From NCBI GenBank assembly GCA_005884745.1, contig VAZU01000151.1, positions 1,472 through 15,945 on the forward strand: DNA of 14,474 bases. The letters are read 5' to 3'. Each line of letters opens with the position of its first letter. Position 1 is the first letter of the stretch. Of this stretch, positions 7,157-12,664 are shown piece after piece. The notes under the pieces are model-generated. The model saw only the letters and a program-made list of their open reading frames with translations. It did no database searches and was not told the DNA's origin. The position numbers and the translations under genes were made by a program. The stretch is from Alphaproteobacteria bacterium. Lineage in GTDB: Bacteria > Pseudomonadota > Alphaproteobacteria > Rhizobiales > Xanthobacteraceae.

Positions 7157-7200
7157 CACGGGATCCCGAAAATGGACGCAAGTCTTTGCAAGAGGCTCAT
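7156..7200 (-). CDS. Possible 14-aa micro-ORF bridging nuoD and nuoE
   Basis: The frame MSLLQRLASIFGIP fills exactly the gap between nuoD and nuoE. Its ATG overlaps the nuoD stop as ATGA (7200-7197), and its TGA overlaps the nuoE ATG as TGATG (7158-7154). GGCGAGG stands at ribosome-binding-site distance upstream. The peptide alternates hydrophobic and polar residues and could form a short amphipathic helix. I do not recognise it as a known protein. It may be a small complex I-associated peptide or simply a relay that delivers ribosomes to the poorly initiated nuoE. Short overlaps of this kind also arise by chance, so existence as a gene is uncertain. Confidence 0.38.
   Translation of the reverse strand: MSLLQRLASIFGIP
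7159..7168. repeat. 10-bp perfect palindrome in front of nuoE
   Basis: CGGGATCCCG is a perfect palindrome covering the spot where the nuoE ribosome-binding site would lie; on the minus strand it ends two bases before TGATG. It also encodes the last three codons (Gly-Ile-Pro) of the 14-codon micro-ORF. With only four central bases to form a loop it is a weak hairpin, so any regulatory role is speculative. Confidence 0.3.
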
Positions 7201-8387
7201 CGGTCGACCTCGCCGAAGACAATGTCGATCGAGCCAAGAATTGCCGAGATGTCGGCGAGCATGTGCCCGCGCGAGAGAAAGTCCATCGCCTGCAAATGCG
7301 CGAATCCCGGTGCGCGGATCTTGCACTTGTACGGTTTGTTGCCGCCATTGGAGACCAGATAGACCCCGAACTCGCCCTTGGGGGCCTCGACCGCGGCATA
7401 GACTTCCCCGGCCGGCACATGGAACCCCTCGGTGTACAATTTGAAATGATGGATCAACGATTCCATCGAGCGCTTCATCTCGCCGCGCCGCGGCGGCACG
7501 ATCTTGTTGTCCGGATGGGTCACGGGCCCCTTCCCTTCCGCCGCACGCAGCTTCTCCAGGCATTGTTTCATGATCCGCACCGACTGGCGCATTTCCTCCA
7601 TGCGGATGCAGTAGCGGTCGTAGCAGTCGCCGTTCTTGCCGACCGGGATGTCGAAATCCATCTCCGCGTAGCATTCGTAGGGCTGCGCCTTGCGCAGATC
7701 CCAGGCCGCGCCGGAACCGCGCACCATCACCCCGGAAAAACCCCAGGCCCAGGCGTCCTCGAGCTTGACCACGGCGATATCGACGTTGCGCTGCTTGAAC
7801 ACCCGGTTGTCGGTCAGCAGGCCTTCGATGTCGTCGCAGACCTTGAGAAACGGATCGCAGAACGCCCCGATGTCGTCGATGAGCTTTTCCGGCAGATCCT
7901 GGTGGACGCCGCCGACGCGGAAATAGGCGGCGTGCATGCGGCTGCCCGACGCGCGCTCGTAAAACACCATCAGCTTCTCGCGCTCCTCGAAACCCCACAG
8001 CGGCGGGGTGAGCGCGCCGACGTCCATCGCCTGGGTGGTGACGTTGAGCAGATGGGAAAGCAGCCGTCCGATCTCGCAATAGAGCACGCGGATGAGCTGG
8101 GCGCGTCTCGGCACCTCGATCCCGAGCAGACGCTCCGCCGCGAGACAGAACGCATGCTCCTGGTTCATCGGCGCGACGTAGTCGAGCCGGTCGAAATAGG
8201 GGATCGCCTGCAGATAGGTCTTGTGCTCGATCAGCTTCTCGGTGCCCCGGTGCAGCAGCCCGATATGCGGATCGACCCGCTCCACGACCTCGCCGTCGAG
8301 CTCGAGCACCAGGCGCAGGACGCCGTGCGCCGCCGGATGCTGCGGCCCGAAATTGATGGTGAAATTGCGCAGCGCGGTTTCCGGCAT
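7197..8387 (-). CDS. nuoD: NADH-quinone oxidoreductase subunit D, quinone-site subunit
   Basis: This 49-kDa-type subunit of complex I forms the ubiquinone headgroup pocket with NuoB; 396 aa, typical. The N-terminal FGPQHPAAHG (13-22) and HIGLLHRGTEKLIE (41-54) motifs are intact. H21 and Y70, spaced 49 residues apart like the two quinone-binding residues described in the Thermus enzyme, are present. The QRNVDI, WGFSGVMVRGSGAAWDLR and DCYDRYCIRMEEMRQS blocks are complete, as is the C-terminal LGSIDIVFGEVDR. The start at 8387 was chosen because LRNFTINFGPQHP begins right after it and no other Met precedes. It follows the nuoC stop by 50 bp, almost filled by a 13-codon micro-ORF. No deletion was found when read against remembered family sequence. 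Confidence 0.97.
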   Translation of the reverse strand: MPETALRNFTINFGPQHPAAHGVLRLVLELDGEVVERVDPHIGLLHRGTEKLIEHKTYLQAIPYFDRLDYVAPMNQEHAFCLAAERLLGIEVPRRAQLIRVLYCEIGRLLSHLLNVTTQAMDVGALTPPLWGFEEREKLMVFYERASGSRMHAAYFRVGGVHQDLPEKLIDDIGAFCDPFLKVCDDIEGLLTDNRVFKQRNVDIAVVKLEDAWAWGFSGVMVRGSGAAWDLRKAQPYECYAEMDFDIPVGKNGDCYDRYCIRMEEMRQSVRIMKQCLEKLRAAEGKGPVTHPDNKIVPPRRGEMKRSMESLIHHFKLYTEGFHVPAGEVYAAVEAPKGEFGVYLVSNGGNKPYKCKIRAPGFAHLQAMDFLSRGHMLADISAILGSIDIVFGEVDR

Positions 8388-8388
8388 T

Positions 8389-8430
8389 TCACCGGCCGTA
8401 CCGCAGCTTGAATGTCGCCGCAGGTCTCAT
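8389..8430 (-). CDS. Possible 13-aa micro-ORF bridging nuoC and nuoD
   Basis: The frame MRPAATFKLRYGR occupies most of the 50-bp nuoC-nuoD gap. Its ATG lies 7 bp after the nuoC TGA, and GAGGG made partly from that stop codon serves as a plausible ribosome-binding site. Its own TGA ends one base before the nuoD ATG (TGAAATG). The peptide is basic and not recognised. It is the third gap of this operon filled in this way. Alone it would be dismissed as chance; the repeated arrangement is the reason to list it. Confidence 0.25.
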   Translation of the reverse strand: MRPAATFKLRYGR

Positions 8431-8437
8431 TTTGCCC

Positions 8438-9043
8438 TCACGGCCCCTTGGCCTTTTCGTCCCCCGGCAGCAGGTACTCGGGGCCTTCCCACGGCGAGAG
8501 AAAGTCGAAATTCCGGAATTCCTGCGCCAGCCGCACCGGGTCGTAGACCACGCGCTTGAGCTCGTCGTCCCAGCGCACCTCGACGAAGCCGGTCAGCGGA
8601 AAATCCTTGCGCAGGGGATACCCTTCGAAGCCGTAGTCGGTGAGCAGGCGGCGCAGGTCCGGATGGCCCGAAAACAACACGCCGTAGAGATCGTAGACCT
8701 CGCGCTCGAACCAGTCGGCCCCGCGATAGACCGAGATGACCGAGGGCACCGGCGTTGCTTCGTCGGTCTGCACCTTGACCCGGATGCGCTGGTTCCTTCT
8801 CGGCGAAAGCAGATGGTAGACGACATCGAAGCGCTTCTCGCGTTCCGGCCAATCCACCGCGGTGATGTCGATGATGCACCAGAACAGGCAGCGCTCGTCG
8901 TCACGCAGGAACCGCATCACCCCGACGATATCGGCAGCGTCGGCCGCCAGCGTCAGCTGCCCGAGCGTGACCGTGTAGGCGCTCGCCGCCCCGCCGAGCG
9001 CCGCCACGATGGTGTCTCCGAGTTGTTCCAACGGCTCGTCCAT
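8438..9043 (-). CDS. nuoC: NADH-quinone oxidoreductase subunit C (30-kDa type)
   Basis: This peripheral-arm subunit without cofactor binds NuoD; 201 aa, normal for a stand-alone alphaproteobacterial NuoC (not the NuoCD fusion of E. coli). The family signature spans about residues 111-150: WFEREVYDLYGVLFSGHPDL followed by RRLLTDYGFEGYPLRKDFPL. FWCIIDITAVDWPEREKRFDVVYHLLS at 54-80 is the conserved core strand region. The start at 9043 is 18 bp after the nuoB stop, with only a weak ACGAGC ribosome-binding site. The gene is intact although the gene just upstream, nuoB, is disrupted, so polarity from the nuoB frameshift could reduce its translation. Confidence 0.96.
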   Translation of the reverse strand: MDEPLEQLGDTIVAALGGAASAYTVTLGQLTLAADAADIVGVMRFLRDDERCLFWCIIDITAVDWPEREKRFDVVYHLLSPRRNQRIRVKVQTDEATPVPSVISVYRGADWFEREVYDLYGVLFSGHPDLRRLLTDYGFEGYPLRKDFPLTGFVEVRWDDELKRVVYDPVRLAQEFRNFDFLSPWEGPEYLLPGDEKAKGP

Positions 9044-9061
9044 GGCAGCGGGCTCGTAGCT

Positions 9062-9585
9062 TCAGCGCTCGATCGTGCCGACGCGGCGAATCTTCTTCTG
9101 CAGCAGCAGCACGCCGTACAGCAGCGCTTCCGCGGTCGGAGGGCAGCCGGGCACGTAGATGTCGACGGGAACGATGCGGTCGCAGCCGCGCACCACCGAA
9201 TAGGAATAATGGTAGTACCCGCCGCCGTTGGCGCAGGAGCCCATGGAGATGACGTAGCGCGGCTCCGGCATCTGGTCGTAGACCTTGCGCAGCGCCGGCG
9301 CCATCTTGTTGGTCAGCGTGCCGGCCACGATCATCACGTCCGACTGACGCGGCGAGGCGCGCGGGCGCAGCAGGCGAGCCCGAAGGTCATCCACATCAGC
9401 GAGCCGGTCCGAGCCCAGGTGATGAGATCGTCCGCCGCGGTCACGAGGAAACCCTTGTCGGCGAGATCGACATTGATGCCGCGGAACAGCGCGTCGTCAT
9501 CGCCGACCGCTCGGCTGGTTCGCGGATCGATGATGCCCTTCGCGGCGGGCGCGACGATGCCGGTTCGCTCGCCGGTCAATCCCAT
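9062..9585 (-). pseudogene. nuoB: NADH-quinone oxidoreductase subunit B, broken by an internal out-of-frame deletion
   Basis: NuoB carries cluster N2, the last Fe-S centre before quinone. The 5' part starts at 9585, overlapping the end of nuoA by 10 bp, and is NuoB-like for 73 residues from MGLTGERTGIVAP to LMWMTFGLACC with the tandem cysteines C72-C73. The frame is then lost. One frame over, from 9364, the sequence resumes as PRASPRQSDVMIVAGTLTNK and continues perfectly through MGSCANGGGYY and VPGCPPTAEALLYG to a stop at 9062, about 100 residues. The family segment between them (pattern VEMMQ...RYDVERFGFA, about 19 residues) is absent, implying about 58 bp deleted. Read from its own start, the gene yields a short product ending in unrelated residues at 9334, without the last two N2 cysteines. 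The restored length, about 193 aa, is normal. Recent mutation or assembly error are both possible. Confidence 0.9.
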
Positions 9586-9944
9586 TCCAGTGCTCCCTTC
9601 TTCCATTCGTAGATAAATCCGATGGTGAGCACCGCAAGGAACACCATCATCGACCAGAAGCCGAAAACCCCGATTTTGCCGAAGGCCACCGCCCACGGGA
9701 ACAGGAAGGTCACCTCGAGGTCGAAGATGATGAACAGGATCGCAACCAGATAGTAGCGCACGTCGAATTTCATCCGCGCGTCGTCGAACGCGTTGAACCC
9801 GCACTCGTAGGCCGAAAGCTTCTCCGGATCCGGCTGCTTGTAGGCGATCAGGAACGGCACCACCAGCAGCGCGGCGCCGATCACCAGGGCGACACCGAGG
9901 AAGATGACGAGCGGCAGGTAGGCGGTCCAAAGAGCGGTGATCAT
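9576..9944 (-). CDS. nuoA: NADH-quinone oxidoreductase subunit A (complex I), first gene of the operon
   Basis: This is a small membrane subunit at the quinone-chamber junction; 122 aa, normal. There are three hydrophobic helices, at about residues 9-33, 64-85 and 93-113. Family motifs: YECGF at 46-50 with the conserved C48, MKFDVRYYLVAILFIIFDLE at 58-77 with acidic D75 and E77, and the C-terminal IYEWKKGALEWD. The start at 9944 was chosen because the protein begins MITALWTAYLPLVIF as in relatives; the open frame runs upstream to 10076 but with Arg-rich non-homologous residues. The ribosome-binding site (GCGAGA) is weak. Its last 10 bp overlap the nuoB start. As the first gene it is preceded by a 359-bp non-coding leader that should carry the operon promoter. 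Confidence 0.96.
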   Translation of the reverse strand: MITALWTAYLPLVIFLGVALVIGAALLVVPFLIAYKQPDPEKLSAYECGFNAFDDARMKFDVRYYLVAILFIIFDLEVTFLFPWAVAFGKIGVFGFWSMMVFLAVLTIGFIYEWKKGALEWD

Positions 9945-10057
9945 GCGGATTCTCGCGTCTCGCCGCGTCATGGGGAGCGGGCCACGCTGCAAACCCCCAC
10001 GGATCGGGCGCACCGCCCGCTCCACGCCCCGGTGTGGGATTTGCCAATAGAGCGCGA

Positions 10058-10086
10058 CCCTTAGCGCAGTGCACAAGAGGTGGCAA
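10058..10086 (-). promoter_or_regulatory. Candidate promoter of the nuo operon
   Basis: On the minus strand, CTTGCCA (10087-10081) resembles the alphaproteobacterial -35 element. It is followed after 17 bp by TAAGGG (10063-10058), which matches -10 consensus only weakly. Placement about 115-140 bp upstream of nuoA is reasonable. An alternative pairing uses TTGTGC and a TCTATT box slightly downstream. The spacing is good but the -10 match is poor, so this is a guess guided by position. Confidence 0.25.
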
Positions 10087-10273
10087 GTTGACGCCGTGCC
10101 TCACGCGTACGAGACCGATTGCCTTCGATATGAATGAAGCTTGCCGCTGCCGGTCCGGCGGCGCGGCTCCGTCGACTCCCGAAGTTTCAGGCCGAGCCGC
10201 GTCCGCGTGGAACGGGTTTTCGGAAGATCATCGCAGGCCGAGCAGCGGGCGCGACCGGCCGCAAGGAAATACG

Positions 10274-10294
10274 CCAAGCGTTTCCGAGGCTTGG
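10274..10294 (-). terminator. Weak inverted repeat after the CoA-transferase genes
   Basis: CCAAGC and GCTTGG flank a 9-base loop about 10 bp after the pcaJ-type stop codon on the minus strand; the strand then continues CGTATTTCCTT. The stem has only six pairs and the downstream T stretch is interrupted, so it is a poor intrinsic terminator. It may slow or end the upstream transcript, or be chance. Confidence 0.25.
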
Positions 10295-10303
10295 TGGCCA
10301 AAC

Positions 10304-10972
10304 TTACAATGATACCTTCAGCGGCTGCCAATCGTTCGCGAGCTTGAGCGGTGCCTCGGTCAGGCCCTGCAGCCCATCGAGATCCATCCCCTCCACCATC
10401 TCGCGCACCAACAGGCCTTCGGGCGTGACATCGACGACGGCGAGGCTGGTGTAAATCCGGGTCACGCAGCGCTCGGCGGTCAGCGGGTAGCGGCATCGCT
10501 TGCGGATTCGCGGCTCGCCATTCCGCGTGGTGTGCTCGAGCAGGATCCGGACCTCCTTGGCGCCGACGGCGAGGTCCATCGCGCCGCCGACACCCGGCGG
10601 GAAATTGGGATCCTCGGTGGTCCAATTGGCGAGGTCGCCCTGCTCGGAGACTTCGAAGGCACCCATCAGCGCCACGTCGATGTGGCCGCCCCGGATCATC
10701 AGGAAGGCGTCGTTGTGATGGAAGAACGCCCCGCCCGGAAGCAGGCTCGCGGCGCCCTTGCCGGCATTGATGAGATCTGGATCGACCTCGTTTGGCGCCG
10801 GTGCCCGTCCCAGGCCGAGGATGCCGTTCTCGCTGTGGAACACGATTTCGCGATCGGCGGGGATATGGTCGGCAACCAGCGTCGGAAGCCCGATGCCGAG
10901 ATTGACGTAGGCGCCATCACTGAGGTCCTGGGCAGCCCTCCAGGCCATCTGCGGCCGCGAAAGTGGGGTCAT
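10304..10972 (-). CDS. pcaJ: 3-oxoadipate / 3-oxoacid CoA-transferase, subunit B
   Basis: This is the beta subunit of a family I CoA-transferase, which moves CoA from succinyl-CoA to a 3-oxo acid. It is 222 aa, normal for PcaJ/ScoB. The catalytic glutamate is visible as E48 in HSENGILGLG (46-55). NLGIGLPTLVADHIP at 24-38, FFHHNDAFLMIRGGHIDVALMGAFEVS in the middle and QGDLANWTTED complete the family pattern, and VGGAMDLAVGAK precedes the C-terminal AERCVTRIYTSLAVVDVTPEGL. The overall wording is closest to 3-oxoadipate CoA-transferase, but acetoacetate-type enzymes are close relatives, so the substrate is not certain. The start at 10972 lies 10 bp after the subunit A stop with GAGGAG well placed. 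No other beta-ketoadipate pathway genes are visible nearby. Confidence 0.9.
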   Translation of the reverse strand: MTPLSRPQMAWRAAQDLSDGAYVNLGIGLPTLVADHIPADREIVFHSENGILGLGRAPAPNEVDPDLINAGKGAASLLPGGAFFHHNDAFLMIRGGHIDVALMGAFEVSEQGDLANWTTEDPNFPPGVGGAMDLAVGAKEVRILLEHTTRNGEPRIRKRCRYPLTAERCVTRIYTSLAVVDVTPEGLLVREMVEGMDLDGLQGLTEAPLKLANDWQPLKVSL

Positions 10973-10982
10973 GCGGCGCTCC

Positions 10983-11642
10983 TCAAACCACGACGATGCG
11001 GTCGATGAAGATTCCCGGCGTATGCACGCATTCCGGGTCGATCGCTCCCAGCTCGACCATTTCCTTGACCTGCACGACGCTCAGCTCGGCCGCCATGGCC
11101 ATCACCGGGTTGAAATTGCGCGCCGATTTCCGGTAGGTCAGATTGCCCCAGCGGTCGGCGCGTTGCGCCTTGAGCAGCGCCACGTCGCCTCGCAGCGGCC
11201 GTTCCAACACATAGCGCTTGCCGTCGATTTCCCGCATTTCCTTGTCCCGGGCAAGCTGGGTGCCGACCGCGATCGGCGAATAGAAGCCGCCTAATCCCGC
11301 GGCGGCGCAGCGCATGCGCTCGCTCAGCGTGCCCTGCGGGGTGAGCTCGAGCTCGACGCGGCCGGCCTTATACGCCGCATCGAAGGCGCGGGGATCGTCG
11401 GATCGCGGGTACGAGCAGATGATTTTCCGTACCCGGCCCGCCGCGATCAATCCTGCCAATCCGCGCGTACCGGTGCCGGCATTGTTGGCGACCACGGTGA
11501 GGCCCGTTGCGCCCTGCTCCAGCAGGGCATCGATCAACTCGTCGGGCTGGCCGACGGCGCCGAACCCGCCCAGCAGCACGGTGGCTCCGTCCTCGATGCC
11601 GTCGAGCGCCGCGGCAAGCTCGGCTACCTGCTTGTTGATCAT
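10983..11642 (-). CDS. pcaI: 3-oxoadipate / 3-oxoacid CoA-transferase, subunit A
   Basis: This is the alpha subunit of the same family I CoA-transferase; 219 aa, close to the usual 220-230. The glycine-rich CoA-binding signature GGFGAVGQPDELI sits at 25-37. It is followed by LTVVANNAGTGTRGLAGLI (48-66), KIICSYPR, LELTPQGTLSERMRCAAAGL and the KAQRADRWGNLTYRKSARNF block typical of the PcaI branch. Soluble and cytoplasmic. It starts 32 bp after the cyclic-nucleotide-binding gene, with a weak GAGAGAG ribosome-binding site, and is followed closely by subunit B, so the two subunits are made together. The protein ends IDRIVVV. In the protocatechuate pathway this step feeds acetyl-CoA and succinyl-CoA to the TCA cycle, but the local context does not prove this role. 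Confidence 0.9.
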   Translation of the reverse strand: MINKQVAELAAALDGIEDGATVLLGGFGAVGQPDELIDALLEQGATGLTVVANNAGTGTRGLAGLIAAGRVRKIICSYPRSDDPRAFDAAYKAGRVELELTPQGTLSERMRCAAAGLGGFYSPIAVGTQLARDKEMREIDGKRYVLERPLRGDVALLKAQRADRWGNLTYRKSARNFNPVMAMAAELSVVQVKEMVELGAIDPECVHTPGIFIDRIVVV

Positions 11643-11674
11643 TCCGGGCAGGCTCTCTCGGACGCCGAGCCGGC

Positions 11675-12478
11675 TCAGGCCTCGGCCCGCTTGGCCGGCT
11701 TGCGCTCCGGCGCCGGAGCCGGTGCGGCAGACGCGCCCGCCGCCAATTCCCGCTGCGCCAGCATGGTTTCGAGTCGCGTGATGTTCTGCAGCAGCCGTTC
11801 GGTGGTCAGCCGCAGGAAATAAAAGCCGAAGGTCGGGTTCTGGAAATACAGCTCCTGCACCTTGTCATAGGTGATGGTGAGCACCGCACCGCTCTCGACG
11901 CATTCCACGCTCGAGGTGCGCCGGTTCTCCGGCGCCAGCAAGCCCAACTCGCCGAACACCTGGCCGGCCGGAATCGTGACCCCGATCTCGCTCACCAGAA
12001 ACTTGCCGGTGACGACATAGAACATCTCATGGGCGCGCTCGTTCTTGCGGAACAGGACGTCGCCCTTCTTGTAGGTGCGTTTGGTCATGAACGGCTTGAG
12101 CCAGTCCATCGACTGATCGGTGCTGGAGGAATCCCGGACCTGCCGGATCAGCCGCTGCATCTCGATCAAGCGGAAGATATTGATCGGGAGAATGCCGAGA
12201 TAGAGCACGACCGTTGGATACGACGGATAGAAATAACCGTAGGCCAGGAAGAACAAATTGGCGATGATGCCGACGATCCGCAGCGGCACCATGGTCTTCA
12301 TGTAATAGGTGACGACGTAAAAACTGGCGCCGATGAGGGCGAATACCGCCGCGAAATTGAAATTCAACAGCTGGTCGACGACCATGTTGTAGGCCGTGCC
12401 GTAGAGCTCCGCAAAGCTCATGCTGGCGTACGTGCTGTAGAGGTCGGTGAGATGCTGATAAAGCTCGGTGAGATGCAT
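11675..12478 (-). CDS. Membrane protein with three helices and a C-terminal cyclic-nucleotide-binding domain
   Basis: This 267-aa protein has an amphipathic N-terminus (1-38), three predicted membrane helices at about 40-60, 66-83 and 86-104, and a cNMP-binding domain at about 128-235. The phosphate-binding cassette is well kept: FGELGLLAPENRRTSSV at 175-191, with the FGE glutamate (E177) and the cassette arginine (R187). A long C-terminal helix follows, then an Ala/Pro/Lys-rich tail to the end. The layout resembles the animal Popeye (POPDC) proteins and similar bacterial membrane cNMP sensors. There is no pore loop or enzymatic domain, so it is not an obvious channel or cyclase. The ligand (cAMP or cGMP) and output are unknown. 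GAAGAG precedes the ATG at 12478. It lies 32 bp ahead of pcaI and may share its transcript. Confidence 0.88.
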   Translation of the reverse strand: MHLTELYQHLTDLYSTYASMSFAELYGTAYNMVVDQLLNFNFAAVFALIGASFYVVTYYMKTMVPLRIVGIIANLFFLAYGYFYPSYPTVVLYLGILPINIFRLIEMQRLIRQVRDSSSTDQSMDWLKPFMTKRTYKKGDVLFRKNERAHEMFYVVTGKFLVSEIGVTIPAGQVFGELGLLAPENRRTSSVECVESGAVLTITYDKVQELYFQNPTFGFYFLRLTTERLLQNITRLETMLAQRELAAGASAAPAPAPERKPAKRAEA

Positions 12479-12556
12479 CTGCTCTTCAACCCAGTGTTTT
12501 GCGCGGCTGTGTCGCCGATCCTACCAGGATGGACCTGACGCTTGCGTGGCCGACCT

Positions 12557-12623
12557 CACATTGGGAGCGTCCCCGGGGCGCCTGCCGGCCCCGTTTTCGG
12601 CGGCCCCTAGTGTGCACATTGGG
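12557..12623. repeat. 9-bp direct repeat upstream of the cyclic-nucleotide-binding gene
   Basis: CACATTGGG occurs at 12557-12565 and again at 12615-12623, 58 bp apart, in the 186-bp gap between the monooxygenase stop and the start of the membrane cNMP-binding gene. Two copies of a 9-mer in so short a gap are only modestly unlikely by chance. They could be operator half-sites. Confidence 0.3.
12575..12592. repeat. GC-rich inverted repeat in the gap after the monooxygenase gene
   Basis: GGGGC and GCCCC flank an 8-base spacer, directly beside the palindrome CCCCGGGG (12571-12578). On the plus strand it is followed by GTTTTC, but no plus-strand gene ends here. On the minus strand, where the monooxygenase gene ends 72 bp upstream, no T run follows, so it is not a standard intrinsic terminator. 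It may still fold in the RNA between the two genes. Confidence 0.3.
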
Positions 12624-12664
12624 CTGCGGCAGACAATGACCCAACGAGGCGCCGGCGCCATGCG

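Larger units (their letters stand above)
9945..10303 (-). other. Non-coding leader between nuoA and the CoA-transferase genes
   Basis: These 359 bp hold no convincing gene. The short open frames on both strands are Arg/Pro-rich and lack family resemblance. The stretch must contain the end of the CoA-transferase transcript and the promoter and 5' leader of the nuo operon, all on the minus strand. I see one possible promoter (10058-10086) and one weak inverted repeat (10274-10294). I looked for a TTGAT-N4-ATCAA FNR/FixK-type site and found none that is clear. Confidence 0.6.

Noticed and set aside
6972..9616. Plus-strand open frames of 479 and 402 codons opposite nuoE, nuoD, nuoC and nuoB
   Set aside because: They have the same compositional shadow character; all sense-strand counterparts are well-known subunits.
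9945..10303. An FNR/FixK-type or other clear regulator site in the nuo leader
   Set aside because: No TTGAT-N4-ATCAA-like sequence or long inverted repeat was found on reading both strands.
10101..10625. A minus-strand open frame running from pcaJ into the nuo leader
   Set aside because: It is out of frame with pcaJ, Arg-rich, and has no homology that I recognise, so it is noise in a GC-rich gap.
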